Below the pieces are notes generated by a model that searched no databases, was not told the origin of the DNA, and saw only the letters and a program-made list of their open reading frames with translations. A DNA stretch of 64,000 nucleotides from Pseudomonadota bacterium (GTDB lineage: Bacteria; Myxococcota_A; UBA796; SXON01): contig JAUXQH010000175.1 of NCBI GenBank assembly GCA_030685065.1, forward strand, positions 62,001 through 126,000. The letters run 5' to 3'. Positions 1 to 9,240 of this stretch are shown here, piece after piece. The position numbers and the translations under genes are program-made. Every line of letters begins with the position of its first letter. Position 1 is the first letter of the stretch.

Positions 1-108
1 GGCGGGCGGCTGCCCGACGTGCCTTGTTCGAGGAGCCCGTTCGGCTCGGCGGGGCGTGGTATTCCACGCCCGGCAGGTGCCTCATCCCGTTCTCGGAGGG
101 CCCAGCGA

Positions 109-246
109 TTAGACCTCGTAGTCAACCACTGCTGGGACCACGACGAGGTCGTCTGCACCCTCGATGTGGGGGGCAAACACCCCCGCGTGGGGCTCATCCG
201 CGAAGTAGGCGAGCCATCCGCAGGTATCGATCACCACGAGGCTCAC
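109..246 (-). pseudogene. PIN-domain (VapC-like) toxin remnant
   Basis: A 45-codon GTG-started frame reads VIDTCGWLAYFADEP, the usual N-terminus of a PIN ribonuclease toxin with its first catalytic Asp, and ends in TAA after VVDYEV. A full PIN domain needs about 120-140 residues, and I could not read a PIN continuation (second and third acidic residues) in any frame of bases 1-108. The GTG overlaps the antitoxin TGA (GTGA), the normal coupling of a toxin-antitoxin pair. I infer a toxin gene cut off by a nonsense mutation or deletion. The alternative, that the true 3' half lies beyond the window edge after a frameshift or insertion, cannot be excluded. Confidence 0.6.
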
Positions 247-443
247 CGCTCGCGGTAGCCCGAGGTGTCCGCCCCCCGCGCCGCGCCGCGCAGCTCCCGC
301 ACGTCCTGGACAGGAACGAGCATGATCACGTTCCCCTTCGCGACAGCCGTGAACTGCTGACCGGGCTGGATATGCAACGCCTCGCGCAGGTCGGAAGGAA
401 GCTGAACGCTGCCTCGGGCGGTGACGGTGATTGGGCGCGGCAT
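243..443 (-). CDS. AbrB/MazE-type (SpoVT-AbrB fold) antitoxin
   Basis: A 66-residue protein beginning MPRPITVTARGSVQLPSDLR. The pattern of a short beta strand, then RG-x-VQLP-x-x-LRE-x-L-x-I-x-PG, is the swapped-hairpin AbrB DNA-binding domain, which binds its own promoter and, in toxin-antitoxin pairs, the VapC toxin. The length fits the family and leaves about 20 C-terminal residues to embrace a toxin. It sits directly upstream of, and overlaps, the truncated PIN gene. The start is the only ATG in frame before the domain; no clear Shine-Dalgarno sequence is visible. With the partner broken it may persist as a solitary regulator. Confidence 0.75.
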   Translation of the reverse strand: MPRPITVTARGSVQLPSDLREALHIQPGQQFTAVAKGNVIMLVPVQDVRELRGAARGADTSGYRER

Positions 444-579
444 CGAAGAAAGGTAGAGGCCGACGAGCGTGCCGTCAAGCCGCCCTGACCCGGCGCCCTG
501 CCGCCTCCCCCCCGGCGATGCGGGCGCCCGTGCGCCCGTGAAGCCGGCCTGATCCCCTCCGTCCGGACGCCCGGGCTCC

Positions 580-1923
580 TCACGCCATCCGTACGCGCAC
601 CCCGCCCGCTCGTGCCATCCACGCGACGCGCGCGAGCAGGAGCATCGCCACCGTCGCGAGCGCGAGCGCGAGGCCCGCGAAGATGCCGGGGGCGCCCCAG
701 CCCGCGCGGAAGGCGAGCCACCAGCCGAGCGGAATTCCGAGCGCCCAGTAGCCGAGGAGGTTGGCGAGCGCGGGGAGGCGGAGGTCACCCGCGCCGCGCA
801 GCACGCCGAACGCGACGACCTGGAGGCCGTCGAAGAGCTGGAACGCGGCCACGATCGGCAGGAGCGTGACGACCAGCGCGATGACCGCGGGATCGTCCGT
901 GTAGACGCGCGCGAGCAGGTCGGGGAGCAAGGCGAACGCGAGCGCGGAGCCGCCCATGATGCCGCCGCCGAGGAGGAGCGCGGTGCGGCCCGCGAAGGCC
1001 CAGGGGAGGCCGGCGCCGATCAGGTGGCCGACTCGGGTGGAGGCCGCCGCGGACACGCCCATGGGGACCATGAACGAGACGGTGGCGAGGTTGAGCACCA
1101 CGGCGTTCGCCGCGATGGACGTGGGGCCGAGCCAGCCCATCATCAGGCCGGCGAAGTGAAAAGCCCAGGCCTCCATCGCCATCTGGACGCCGAGCGGGAG
1201 GCCGATCGCGAAGAGGCCGAGGAGCGCGGGGCCGGAGAGCGACGCCCGCCAGCCCACGAGGTAGGGCGCGAGCGTGTCGCGGGCCATCCACAACGTGAGG
1301 CCGGCGAGCACGTATTGGCTCCCCGCCGTCGCGAGCGCCGCACCGAACGGGCCCATGTCGAAGCCGTAGATCAGCACGGCGTCGGCGACGAGGTTGACGA
1401 CGTTTGCCACCACGATCGCGATGGTGACCGGGCGCTGGATGCCGAGGCCCTGGAGCGACTGGCGGATGGCGCTGAAGAGCATCATCCCCGGCACGCCCCA
1501 CGCCGCGGTGCGGCACCACACGCCGGCGTCTCCGAGGAGGGCCTCGGGCTGGCCGAGAAAACGCATCCCGGGGACGGCCAGGAACTGCAGGCCGATGAGC
1601 ACGGGCGCCATCGCGAGCGCCATGGCACAGCCGTGCAGGATCCCGCGGCCGACCGCCGGGACGTCGCGCGCGCCGTGGGCCTGGGCGATGACGGGGTCGA
1701 GCGCGCGGAGGGCCCCGAGCGCGACGACGGCGAGGGCGAAGTACCAGGAGGTGCCGAGCGCGACCGCGGCCATGGGGACGGCGCCGAGGTGGCCCACCAT
1801 GAGGGTGTCGACCACGGACATGCCCATGAGGCCGAGCATGCCGACGCTCACCGGCCACGCGAGCCCCCACACCACGCGGGCTTCGGCGCGGAGGGTGGTC
1901 TCGTGGCGGACGGGGCTGGTCAG
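580..1923 (-). CDS. MATE family multidrug/Na+ antiporter
   Basis: About 447 residues with roughly twelve hydrophobic segments. The N-terminal part contains WPVSVGMLGLMGMSVVDTLM and MVGHLGAVPMAAVALG, matching the first helices of MATE exporters (NorM/DinF superfamily), which expel cationic drugs in exchange for Na+ or H+. The length matches the family norm of about 450. No ATG is available: I propose CTG at 1921-1923 because AAGAG lies 7 bases upstream and it gives a normal N-terminal tail; GTG at 1873-1875 (431 residues) is the alternative. It follows the amidase gene by 26 bases and is probably co-transcribed. The substrate cannot be told from sequence. Confidence 0.85.
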   Translation of the reverse strand: MTSPVRHETTLRAEARVVWGLAWPVSVGMLGLMGMSVVDTLMVGHLGAVPMAAVALGTSWYFALAVVALGALRALDPVIAQAHGARDVPAVGRGILHGCAMALAMAPVLIGLQFLAVPGMRFLGQPEALLGDAGVWCRTAAWGVPGMMLFSAIRQSLQGLGIQRPVTIAIVVANVVNLVADAVLIYGFDMGPFGAALATAGSQYVLAGLTLWMARDTLAPYLVGWRASLSGPALLGLFAIGLPLGVQMAMEAWAFHFAGLMMGWLGPTSIAANAVVLNLATVSFMVPMGVSAAASTRVGHLIGAGLPWAFAGRTALLLGGGIMGGSALAFALLPDLLARVYTDDPAVIALVVTLLPIVAAFQLFDGLQVVAFGVLRGAGDLRLPALANLLGYWALGIPLGWWLAFRAGWGAPGIFAGLALALATVAMLLLARVAWMARAGGVRVRMA

Positions 1924-1949
1924 GGTCGGCGCTCTTGGGGGCGGCGAGC

Positions 1950-3605
1950 CTAACCGAGTAGCTCCGCGAACACCTTGGGGCGCCGACGCTCGACGAGCGG
2001 GGCGGCGCTGGCTGCCATGCCGAGGAGGGTGTCCTCCGACCAGGGCCGGCCGATGAGCTGGAGCCCGATGGGCATGCCCGCGGCGTCGTAACCGGCGGGA
2101 ATGCTGACGGCGGGGAAGCCGAACAGGTTCGGGGCGTGGGCGAACCGCATGATCCGGTCGAGGAGCTCGATGTCGGACTCGCCACCCAACGCGTCGGGCC
2201 GGATGGGCGGGGCGGTGCACGCGGTGGTGGGCGTCGCGACCACGTCGACCTGGTCGAACACGTGGCGCCAGCCCTCGGCGAGGTGGCCGCGCACGCGCAG
2301 GGCGTGGGCGTAGTCGGAGGCCGAGAGGCTGCGGGCGATGGCGAAGTTGAGGGCCGTGTCCGGACCGTAGGTGGGGGCGCCGCCGCCGTTCGACGTGTGC
2401 GGGAGCTGGGCGGCCGCCATCTCGCCGACGATCACGACGAGGTGCGCCAGCCGGACCAGGTCGGGGTCCGGCAGATCGACCCGGACGAGGGTGGCGCCGA
2501 GGTTGTCGAGCAGCACGCGGCAGGCCTCGACCACGGCGGGCTCGGCGTGCTCGAACCAGCTGTCCAGCACGCCCACGCGCAGGCCCGACAGATCGGCGGC
2601 GCCCGGGAGGCGGACGCCCGGGTGGCCGAGGCTGCCGGCGTCGTGGGGATCGGCCCCCGCGATGAGGGCGTAGATCGCCGCGACGTCGACCGCGTGCGCG
2701 CCGATCGGGCCGACGTGCGCGACGCTCCAGCACAGCGGCGCCGCGCCGTGCTCGCTCACCCGGCCGAAGGTGGCCTTGAGCCCGACCATCCCACACAACG
2801 CCGAGGGGATGCGGATCGAGCCGCCCCCGTCCGCGCCGATGGCCACCGGGCAGAAGCCGGCCGCGGCCGCCGCCGCCGAGCCGCTCGAGGAGCCGCCGGT
2901 GGCCCGGCCCAGGTCGTAGGGGTTGCGGGCGGCGCCGTGGTGGGGGTTGATGCCGGTCACGCCGATGCCGAGCTCGTGCATGTTCGTCTTGCCGACGAGC
3001 AGCGCCCCCGCCGCGCGAAGGCGCGCCACGACCGTCGCGTCGGCGCCGGCCGGCGACTTGCCGAGGAACGAGGTCCCGACCGTGGTCGGGTAGGGGGCCT
3101 GGTCCAGCTCGTCCTTCACCGCGATCGGCACCCCTTCGAGCCAGCTCCGGGGGGTCCCGGCGCGCAGGCGGGCCGCGGAGGCCTCGGCCTGGGCGATCAG
3201 ATCGCCCTCGTCCATCGCGATGAACGCGCGCAGCGGCTGGTCCCCGGCGTCCAGGCGCGCGCGTGCCGCGAGCACCGCCTTCGCGACGGAGACGGGGTCG
3301 GCCGTGCCCTTGCGGTACGCCTCGGTGTAGTCGTCGATCGAGGGGTGCGCGTAGCCGGCGGTGGTCGCGCGGCCCGGGTGCGCGTGCGCGTCGTCGGGCG
3401 AGGAGGCGCCGTGGTCGAGCCAGCTCGGGCGGCTGGGGGACGTTCCCGCGACGGCCGCGGCGCGCAGCTTGGGGATGCCCACCTGCTCCAACATCTGGGC
3501 GCGGAGGAGCGGGCCGATGCCCGGCATGTCGACCAGCGTGGAGAAGGCGCGGAGCGAGAGCCCCGCGAGGCGGGGAGCGCGGACGGAGCGGGGGGTGTAG
3601 GCCAT
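1950..3605 (-). CDS. Amidase signature-family hydrolase
   Basis: A 551-residue amidase-signature enzyme. The Ser-cisSer-Lys triad is legible: Lys164 in IAVKDELD, the serine cluster at 239-243 in GGSSSGS, and the nucleophile Ser263 in [10 protein letters not shown], 24 residues after Ser239 as in the family. It should hydrolyse a carboxamide or fatty-acid amide; the substrate is not deducible. It is not obviously GatA, since no gatB/gatC is nearby and a ~90-residue N-terminal extension precedes the catalytic domain. ATG start at 3603-3605. Upstream partner of the MATE gene, with only 26 bases between them. Confidence 0.88.
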   Translation of the reverse strand: MAYTPRSVRAPRLAGLSLRAFSTLVDMPGIGPLLRAQMLEQVGIPKLRAAAVAGTSPSRPSWLDHGASSPDDAHAHPGRATTAGYAHPSIDDYTEAYRKGTADPVSVAKAVLAARARLDAGDQPLRAFIAMDEGDLIAQAEASAARLRAGTPRSWLEGVPIAVKDELDQAPYPTTVGTSFLGKSPAGADATVVARLRAAGALLVGKTNMHELGIGVTGINPHHGAARNPYDLGRATGGSSSGSAAAAAAGFCPVAIGADGGGSIRIPSALCGMVGLKATFGRVSEHGAAPLCWSVAHVGPIGAHAVDVAAIYALIAGADPHDAGSLGHPGVRLPGAADLSGLRVGVLDSWFEHAEPAVVEACRVLLDNLGATLVRVDLPDPDLVRLAHLVVIVGEMAAAQLPHTSNGGGAPTYGPDTALNFAIARSLSASDYAHALRVRGHLAEGWRHVFDQVDVVATPTTACTAPPIRPDALGGESDIELLDRIMRFAHAPNLFGFPAVSIPAGYDAAGMPIGLQLIGRPWSEDTLLGMAASAAPLVERRRPKVFAELLG

Positions 3606-3712
3606 GCGGGGCAGGGTAGATCACGGCGGGGGAGGTTGGGGCCGCCGATTGACACTTGGGGGGTCGGTCGGGGGTGGGGTCGGCGTCCGGTGGGGGGGGC
3701 GGTGGCGCAGGA

Positions 3713-4615
3713 TCAGCCGCCGTCCGCCGCTGGGCCGTCCGTGATGTTCGAGGTGCTCTCGCCCCAACACGTGATCGCGCCCACGTCGTCGAGGCCGCAC
3801 ACCACGTCGCCGCCGGCCACCAGCCGGGCGAGGGGTCGATCCGGGATCCCGGGCGTCACCTCCTGGGCGCTCCGAGGGCCCGCGCAGACGACGAGGTGGT
3901 GGGCGTCGAGCGCGCAGCTGAAGGCCCGCCCCGAGACGAGCCCATGGAGTCCGGTGCCCGGGATCTCGTAGTCGTCCGAGCTCCACCGGTCGTTGAAGCA
4001 CGTCGCCCGGCCCTCGTGGTCCAGCGCGCATCCTCGACTCCCGCCCGCCGAGACCTCTGAATAGGAACCTTCGAGCGGGGTGAAGTTGTCGTCACCGTCG
4101 CCGAAGGTGCCGTCGCAGGCCAGGGCACCCGTGGCGTCGAGCCCGCAGACGAGCGAGGCCTCCACGTCGAGCGCGGTGACGACGAGCGCGAGGCGGTCGG
4201 CGAGGGTCCAGGCGCTTGCGCCCCAGCAGACGGGGTGCCCTCCCGCGTCGACCGCGCAGCCCAACCCACCGCCGAGGCTCACGGCGACGAAGGATCCCGA
4301 TGGCAGGTCGGTGAGGTTCCCCGACAGGTTCGTGCCCCAACAGGTGAGAGCGCCCTCGGCGTCGAGCGCGCAGGCCGCCTGGTCGACCGAGATCGCGCGG
4401 AAGCCGGTCCCCGCCGGGGCGTCCGTGACCACGCGGGCATCGTCGTTACCCCAGCAGTGCACGGAGCCGTCGCCATCGAGGGCACAGGCGGCGTAACCGT
4501 CGTGTGACAGCGCGGCCCAGCCCGTCCCACCGGGCGGCGGCACCGGGGGAGGCGCGGAGGTGTCCGTGGTGGCAGGGGAGCACCCGAGCGTCGTGAGCGT
4601 GAGGGTGAGTAGCAC
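3713..4615 (-). CDS. RCC1-like repeat lipoprotein
   Basis: About 300 residues with a short hydrophobic leader ending in TTLGC (lipobox), a Thr/Pro linker, then seven degenerate repeats of the form ACALD-x-x-G-x-x-x-CWG. Such Cys/Trp-Gly repeats form an RCC1/BLIP-II type beta-propeller. It is probably an outer-surface or periplasmic binding protein; the ligand is unknown. The start is uncertain: GTG at 4613-4615 gives a very short signal, TTG at 4670-4672 gives a longer one, and an ATG at 4638-4640 is in another frame (MEKNPRRRR), so a one-base sequence error near the start is possible. Divergent from the SGNH gene. Confidence 0.72.
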   Translation of the reverse strand: MLLTLTLTTLGCSPATTDTSAPPPVPPPGGTGWAALSHDGYAACALDGDGSVHCWGNDDARVVTDAPAGTGFRAISVDQAACALDAEGALTCWGTNLSGNLTDLPSGSFVAVSLGGGLGCAVDAGGHPVCWGASAWTLADRLALVVTALDVEASLVCGLDATGALACDGTFGDGDDNFTPLEGSYSEVSAGGSRGCALDHEGRATCFNDRWSSDDYEIPGTGLHGLVSGRAFSCALDAHHLVVCAGPRSAQEVTPGIPDRPLARLVAGGDVVCGLDDVGAITCWGESTSNITDGPAADGG

Positions 4616-4672
4616 GGCGGCGCCTGGGGTTCTTCTCCATGCTACTTCCGGACCGGCCCAGCCCCAACCCAA

Positions 4673-4687
4673 CCGGACAAAATCCGG
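4673..4687. promoter_or_regulatory. Palindrome in the divergent intergenic region
   Basis: CCGGA-CAAAA-TCCGG is a perfect 5-bp inverted repeat in the 57 bases between the possible TTG start of the RCC1-like gene and the ATG of the SGNH gene. It could be an operator serving both promoters. No clear -35/-10 pair was found, and a short palindrome is expected by chance now and then, so this is only a candidate. Confidence 0.25.
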
Positions 4688-4729
4688 CGTATCATGCCCC
4701 CGAACGGCCTTCGAACGGAGACCCTCCGG

Positions 4730-5923
4730 ATGCGCATCCCCTTCTACGCCCTCCTGCTCCAAGGGATCGCGTGCGGCGGTCCCGAGCCCGTCGGCACCGA
4801 CGACACTCCCGCCCTCGCGGACAGCGCCGTGGGCGACACCGCTCCGGACGACACCGCTCCGGACGACACCGATCCGGTCGACACCGATCCGGTCGACACG
4901 GCTCCGATCGACACCGATCCAATCGACACCGCGGAGACCGACACCGCGCCCGTAGACACCGCTCCCGTAGACACCGGCGAGATCCCTGCCGTTCCGCCGA
5001 CCCCCACCGAGTGTTTCGGCGCGCAGTGGGGCAGCGCGCCGCTTCCCGTCGATTACGACCAATTCGAGCCGGTGCTCGGCTCTCACTGCCAGGGAACCAA
5101 CTACCAGGACATCGCCGGCGTCGAGCGCGTGGTGTTCATCGGAGACTCGATCACCGTCGGCTCGCCGCCGACCGACGCGGCGGACTGGTATCGCAACGTC
5201 CTGGCGGACGAGCTCGCGATCCGCTTCGGCCTGGAGGCGCCCGATTGGGGCTGGGAGAACGTCAACCTGGTCGACGGCGTGGTCTACACCCAGCTCTCGG
5301 GTGACTTCGCGGCGTGCGCCAAGTGGGGCGCCCGCACGGACGACCTCCTCGATGGGCCCCACTACCAGCTCGAGACGTGCATGCCCGAGGAGGACCGCGG
5401 GCTGGTCACGCTCGTGGTCATGACCATCGGTGGCAACGACGTCTACTCGCTCCTCGAAGACGTGACCGCCGGCAACGACGAGGCCACGCTCCGTGCGACG
5501 TTCAGCGCCGCGACCGGGCTGCTCAGGGACGCGGCGGAGTGGGTGTCCGACCCTGAGAATTTCCCCAACGGCGCCTATCTCGTGTTCGCCAACACCTACG
5601 ACTTCACCGATCCCGACGGGGCGGAGGACATGGCCGCGTGCCCGGGCGCCGAGCTCATCGGGATGGACGCGCCGCTCGCGAGCACCACGCTCCAGGCGGT
5701 GCTCGCCGAGGCGCAGGAGGAGTACCTCTCCATCGCCGTCGACACGCGGACGGACATGGTGTTCCTGGGCGAGCAGTTCTGCGGGCACGGCTACAACGCC
5801 GACCCCGCCGGCCGCTGCTACCGCGGCGATGGCGAGGTGTGGCTCGACTATACGTGCATGCATCCGAACGATCTCGGCCACGGCGCCATTGCGGACATGA
5901 TGCTCGCGGTCGTGGACGAGTAG
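4730..5923 (+). CDS. SGNH/GDSL hydrolase lipoprotein with Asp-Thr linker
   Basis: 397 residues. A lipoprotein signal ends in GIAC (Cys15), followed by a linker at residues 24-82 of repeated DTAP/DTDP units, then an SGNH esterase domain: block I VFIGDSITVG with nucleophile Ser140, block III GGND at 234-237, and the C-terminal CMHPNDLGH block with His378. It is likely an exported lipase/esterase or carbohydrate deacetylase tethered to a membrane by the acidic spacer. Start ATG at 4730 chosen over 4694 because CGGAG lies 9 bases upstream and the lipobox then has normal spacing. Cys pairs (95/120 and later) suggest disulphides, consistent with export. Confidence 0.85.
   Translation: MRIPFYALLLQGIACGGPEPVGTDDTPALADSAVGDTAPDDTAPDDTDPVDTDPVDTAPIDTDPIDTAETDTAPVDTAPVDTGEIPAVPPTPTECFGAQWGSAPLPVDYDQFEPVLGSHCQGTNYQDIAGVERVVFIGDSITVGSPPTDAADWYRNVLADELAIRFGLEAPDWGWENVNLVDGVVYTQLSGDFAACAKWGARTDDLLDGPHYQLETCMPEEDRGLVTLVVMTIGGNDVYSLLEDVTAGNDEATLRATFSAATGLLRDAAEWVSDPENFPNGAYLVFANTYDFTDPDGAEDMAACPGAELIGMDAPLASTTLQAVLAEAQEEYLSIAVDTRTDMVFLGEQFCGHGYNADPAGRCYRGDGEVWLDYTCMHPNDLGHGAIADMMLAVVDE
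4799..4975. repeat. In-frame repeats coding the Asp-Thr linker
   Basis: Degenerate direct repeats of a 12- to 15-base unit around gacaccgctccg / gacaccgatccg encode the DTxP linker of the SGNH lipoprotein. Copies differ mainly at codon third positions, so the peptide pattern is kept while the DNA diverges. Such tracts are prone to length change by slippage. Confidence 0.7.
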
Positions 5924-6287
5924 CCGGGGGCGGAGCGAAGGGGTGTACGGAGCGGGGGCAGGGTGTCGCTACCAAGCCGAATCGTCGCCCCAAGGCACGT
6001 CGAGGCCCTGGATGATGCCGACCTCGAATGGCTGGGTGGAGTCACGACACTCCGTGCGGAGCTACCAGCACGACACCCCAACCGACACCTCCCCCGCGCC
6101 AGGGGCGCGCAAGGCGGCCGGGCCCCGCCCGGCCGGTCCCGCCCGCGTCCGCGCGGGCGGACCGAGCGCGCGGCGCGAGCCTGGAGCCGACCCGACGGTG
6201 GCGTCCGCGCCACCGGGGCGCTCGATCCCTCGACCTGCCCTGGCGCCGGGCTCATCGGGGCGAGCGCCGACGGGGTAGAACGGCGGG
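5924..6287. other. 364-base gap without a convincing gene
   Basis: No frame here has a plausible start, ribosome-binding site and protein-like composition. The right half (about 6110-6200) is extremely GC-rich with many short self-complementary runs such as gcccgcgtccgcgcgggc, which may fold but have no T tract. It presumably holds the terminator of the SGNH gene and the nadB promoter; neither could be pinned down. Confidence 0.5.
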
Positions 6288-7907
6288 ATGGACTCCTCTC
6301 CCCATCGCGTCGATTTCCTGGTGCTCGGCGCCGGCGTGGCCGGGCTGATGTTCGCGCTCGACGCCGCCGAGCACGGGCGGGTGCTCGTCGTGAGCAAGAC
6401 CGACCGCGAGGAGTCGAACACCCGCTACGCGCAGGGCGGGATCGCGGCCGTGTGGAGCGCGGAGGACAACGTCGAGGCGCACGTGTCCGACACGCTGGTG
6501 TCTGGCGCCGGCCTCTGCCGACGCGACGCGGTGGAGCAGACCGTGCGGGAGGCGCCCGAGCGCATCCGCGATCTCATCGAGCGGGGGGTCCAGTTCTCGC
6601 GCCGCGAGCAGAACCCCGCCGAGTACGACCTGCACCGCGAGGGGGGCCACAGCAAGCGGCGCATCCTGCATGCGGACGATCTGACGGGCGCCGAGATCGT
6701 CCGCGCGCTGCTCGCCGCCTGTGACGCGCAGCCAAACATCGAGATCCTCGAGCACCACCACGCGGTCGACCTGGTCACCCACAACTCGCTGGCGCGCCGC
6801 TTCGGAGAGGTGCCCGAGGAGCCCGATCGTGTCGTCGGCGCGTACCTGCTCGACGCGAAGTCGGGGGATGTGCGGGCGGTCTCCGCGCGCATCGTCGCGC
6901 TATGCACCGGTGGCGCCGGAAAGGTGTACCTGTACACGTCCAACCCCGACATCGCCTCGGGGGACGGCGTCGCGATGGCGTGGCGCGCGGGCGCGCGGAT
7001 CGCGAACATGGAGTTCGTGCAGTTCCACCCGACGTGCCTCTTCCACCCGCACGCCAAGGGCTTCCTCATCTCCGAGGCGCTCCGCGGCGAGGGCGGGAAG
7101 CTGGTCCTGAACACGGGCGAGCGGTTCATGCCTCGGTACGACGAGCGGGCCGAGCTCGCGCCGCGCGACATCGTGGCCCGCGCCATCGACGCCGAGCTCA
7201 AGCGCCGCGGCGACGACTGCGTGTACCTCGACATGACACACCTCGGGCGCGCGGAGCTCCAACAGAAGTTCCCGAACATCTACGCGCGGTGCCTCGAGCT
7301 CGGCATCGACATGGCGACACACCCCATCCCCGTGGTGCCCGCCGCCCACTACTTCTGCGGCGGCGTGCAGACCGACCTGTCGGGAGAGTCCAGCATCTCC
7401 AATCTCTTCGCCATCGGAGAGTGCGCGTCGACCGGGCTCCACGGCGCCAACCGGCTCGCCTCCAACTCGCTCCTCGAGGCGCTGGTGTTCGCGAAGCACG
7501 CCGTCGTGACCGCGGTCCAGCGCCTACCGGACGTGCCCGCCCACGTCGACATCCCCCCGTGGGATCCGGGCCGCGCGGTCGACAGCGACGAGCAGGTGGT
7601 GATCACCCAGACATGGGACGAGATCCGCCGCTTCATGTGGAACTACGTGGGCATCGTCCGGACGACGCGTCGCCTGCTGCGGGCGCGCGCGCGCATCGAG
7701 GCGGTCCAGGAGGAGATCTACGACTACTACTGGGACTTCACCCTGACCGCGCCGCTGCTCGAGCTCCGCAACCTCGCGACCGTGGCGGATCTGGTCATCG
7801 ACAGCGCGCTCCGGCGGCGCGAGAGCCGGGGCCTGCACTACACGCTCGACTACCCGACGGCGGATCCGCGCTGGATCCGCGACACCGTGCTCCGTCGGCG
7901 GCTGTGA
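6288..7907 (+). CDS. nadB: L-aspartate oxidase
   Basis: 539 residues, the usual NadB length. NadB oxidises L-aspartate to iminoaspartate with FAD, the first step of de novo NAD synthesis, in the cytoplasm. Seen: the FAD-binding VLGAGVAGLMFALDA near residues 12-26, SNTRYAQGGIAAV typical of NadB/SdhA flavoproteins, the substrate region REGGHSKRRILHADD, HPIPVVPAAHYFCGGV, and ECASTGLHGANRLASNSLLE near the second flavin contact. The C-terminal helical domain is complete. No nadA or nadC is adjacent, so it is a single-gene unit here. ATG start at 6288; the region upstream is non-coding. Confidence 0.96.
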   Translation: MDSSPHRVDFLVLGAGVAGLMFALDAAEHGRVLVVSKTDREESNTRYAQGGIAAVWSAEDNVEAHVSDTLVSGAGLCRRDAVEQTVREAPERIRDLIERGVQFSRREQNPAEYDLHREGGHSKRRILHADDLTGAEIVRALLAACDAQPNIEILEHHHAVDLVTHNSLARRFGEVPEEPDRVVGAYLLDAKSGDVRAVSARIVALCTGGAGKVYLYTSNPDIASGDGVAMAWRAGARIANMEFVQFHPTCLFHPHAKGFLISEALRGEGGKLVLNTGERFMPRYDERAELAPRDIVARAIDAELKRRGDDCVYLDMTHLGRAELQQKFPNIYARCLELGIDMATHPIPVVPAAHYFCGGVQTDLSGESSISNLFAIGECASTGLHGANRLASNSLLEALVFAKHAVVTAVQRLPDVPAHVDIPPWDPGRAVDSDEQVVITQTWDEIRRFMWNYVGIVRTTRRLLRARARIEAVQEEIYDYYWDFTLTAPLLELRNLATVADLVIDSALRRRESRGLHYTLDYPTADPRWIRDTVLRRRL

Positions 7908-7908
7908 C

Positions 7909-7926
7909 CCGCCCCGGATAGGGCGG
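7909..7926 (+). terminator. Weak hairpin after nadB
   Basis: CCGCCC and GGGCGG pair around a six-base loop just after the nadB stop. There is no following T tract, so it is at best a pause or Rho-assisted site. Confidence 0.3.
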
Positions 7927-8010
7927 ACACACGCGGTCGCGACCGAGGTTGCCATCCACAAATGTGCGTAGCTTCTCCTGCGTGGGTCCGGTGGGATCCG
8001 GGGAGGAGCG

Positions 8011-9240
8011 ATGTTTCTCTGGGTCCTCGCCGCGAGCGCGGCCGATTATCGGGTTGTCGAGCTCGGCACGCTCGGCGGGCGGTCGGCGGCGGCAGCCGCC
8101 ATCAACGAGCGCGGACAGGTGGCCGGGGTCTCCAGCCTGGAGGGCCCCGAGCAGCACGCGTTCGTGTGGGAGAACGGCCAGATGCGCGATCTCGGCACGC
8201 TGGGGGGCCGCCACAGCTTCGCGTGGGACATCAGCGAGCGCGGCGAGATCGTCGGGGGCGCGCAGGACGATCAGGGGCGGACGCACGCGGTGATGTGGTC
8301 GGCCGCCGGCCAGATCAAGGACCTCGGCGTGCTCGAGGGCGGAGAGGCCAGCTTCGCCATCGCGGTCAACGAGAAGGGGCAGGCCGCGGGGTTCTCCCAG
8401 ACGGTCGACGGCGAGACCCACGCCGTGTTGTGGGAGGAGGGCCGTGCCATCGACCTCGGCACGCTCGGAGGGGGCTTCAGCTATGCCATCGACGTGAACG
8501 AGCGCGGGGAGGTGCTCGCCATGTCCACCACGCCCACCGGGCACCGCGCGTTCGTCTGGCGCGATGGGCAGCGCACCGAGGTCGGGCCCCAGGGCGCCTC
8601 GTGGTCCTCGGCGTTCGACTTGAACGACAAGGGCCAGGTGGTCGGCAGCGCGCCGCTCCCCGATGGGTCACGCCTGATGGGCTACCGGTGGTCGCCCGAC
8701 GGTACGGATGCCACGTTCAGCCTCGGCGGGGACATCGTCATCGTGTCCGCCATCAACGAGGCGGGCGACGCCGCGGGCTACGGCACGCTCAGGGCGTCGC
8801 AGCCCGGGCTCATCGAGGCGGGGCTCCGACCCGACCAGGCCCCCGACTTCCAAGCGACGCTCGCGTCCCTCGGGGAGGAGGGGAGCGCTCCGGAGGTGGA
8901 GGTGCACGCCTTCCTCTACCGCGGAGGCGTGCTGACGGACCTCGGCACGCTCGGCGGCGCGCACGCCTCCGCCGTCGACATCAACGCCGGAGGCCAGATC
9001 GTGGGCTCGAGCGCGCGCGCGGTGGATGGGCGGCCGCGGGCCTTCGTCTGGCACGAAGGGACGATGACCGAGCTGCAGACGCCCGACGAGGCGAACGCGG
9101 GCGCGAGCGACATCAACGATCGCGGGCAGATCGTGGGGTCGTGGTCCTACGAGGGCCGCCGGCGCGCCTTCGTAGCATCGCCCTGCGCGCCGGGCACGCC
9201 CGACTGTGGCTCTCGACGCTCCGAGCCGGGCACGCGCTGA
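8011..9240 (+). CDS. HAF-repeat extracellular beta-propeller protein
   Basis: 409 residues with a short signal (MFLWVLAASA-ADY) and about eight repeats of the form DLGTLGG-x-x-S-x-A-x-x-INERGQ-VG-x-x, each ending in a HAFVW strand: the HAF extracellular repeat. Such proteins fold as propellers on the surface or in the medium; no enzymatic residues are apparent and the role is unknown. Repeats near residues 185 and 230-300 are degenerate. The start is supported by GGAGGAGCG directly before ATG 8011. The last 31 codons overlap the convergent VVVEET-repeat gene. Confidence 0.8.
   Translation: MFLWVLAASAADYRVVELGTLGGRSAAAAAINERGQVAGVSSLEGPEQHAFVWENGQMRDLGTLGGRHSFAWDISERGEIVGGAQDDQGRTHAVMWSAAGQIKDLGVLEGGEASFAIAVNEKGQAAGFSQTVDGETHAVLWEEGRAIDLGTLGGGFSYAIDVNERGEVLAMSTTPTGHRAFVWRDGQRTEVGPQGASWSSAFDLNDKGQVVGSAPLPDGSRLMGYRWSPDGTDATFSLGGDIVIVSAINEAGDAAGYGTLRASQPGLIEAGLRPDQAPDFQATLASLGEEGSAPEVEVHAFLYRGGVLTDLGTLGGAHASAVDINAGGQIVGSSARAVDGRPRAFVWHEGTMTELQTPDEANAGASDINDRGQIVGSWSYEGRRRAFVASPCAPGTPDCGSRRSEPGTR

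Noticed and set aside
580-3624. Single 1014-codon minus-strand frame spanning amidase and MATE
   Set aside because: Not a fusion. The amidase is encoded in a different frame ending at 1950; the upstream part of this frame is arginine/proline noise.
3713-5881. 722-codon minus-strand frame extending the RCC1-like protein over the SGNH gene
   Set aside because: The part beyond about 4672 is antisense to the SGNH hydrolase and lacks a signal peptide; the lipobox marks the true N-terminus near 4615-4672.
5973-6062. Minus-strand 30-codon open stretch ending QPFEVGIIQGLDVPWGDDSAW
   Set aside because: It looks protein-like, but is bounded by stops, has no start codon and no continuation in adjacent frames; it could be a gene remnant, though evidence is too thin to call.
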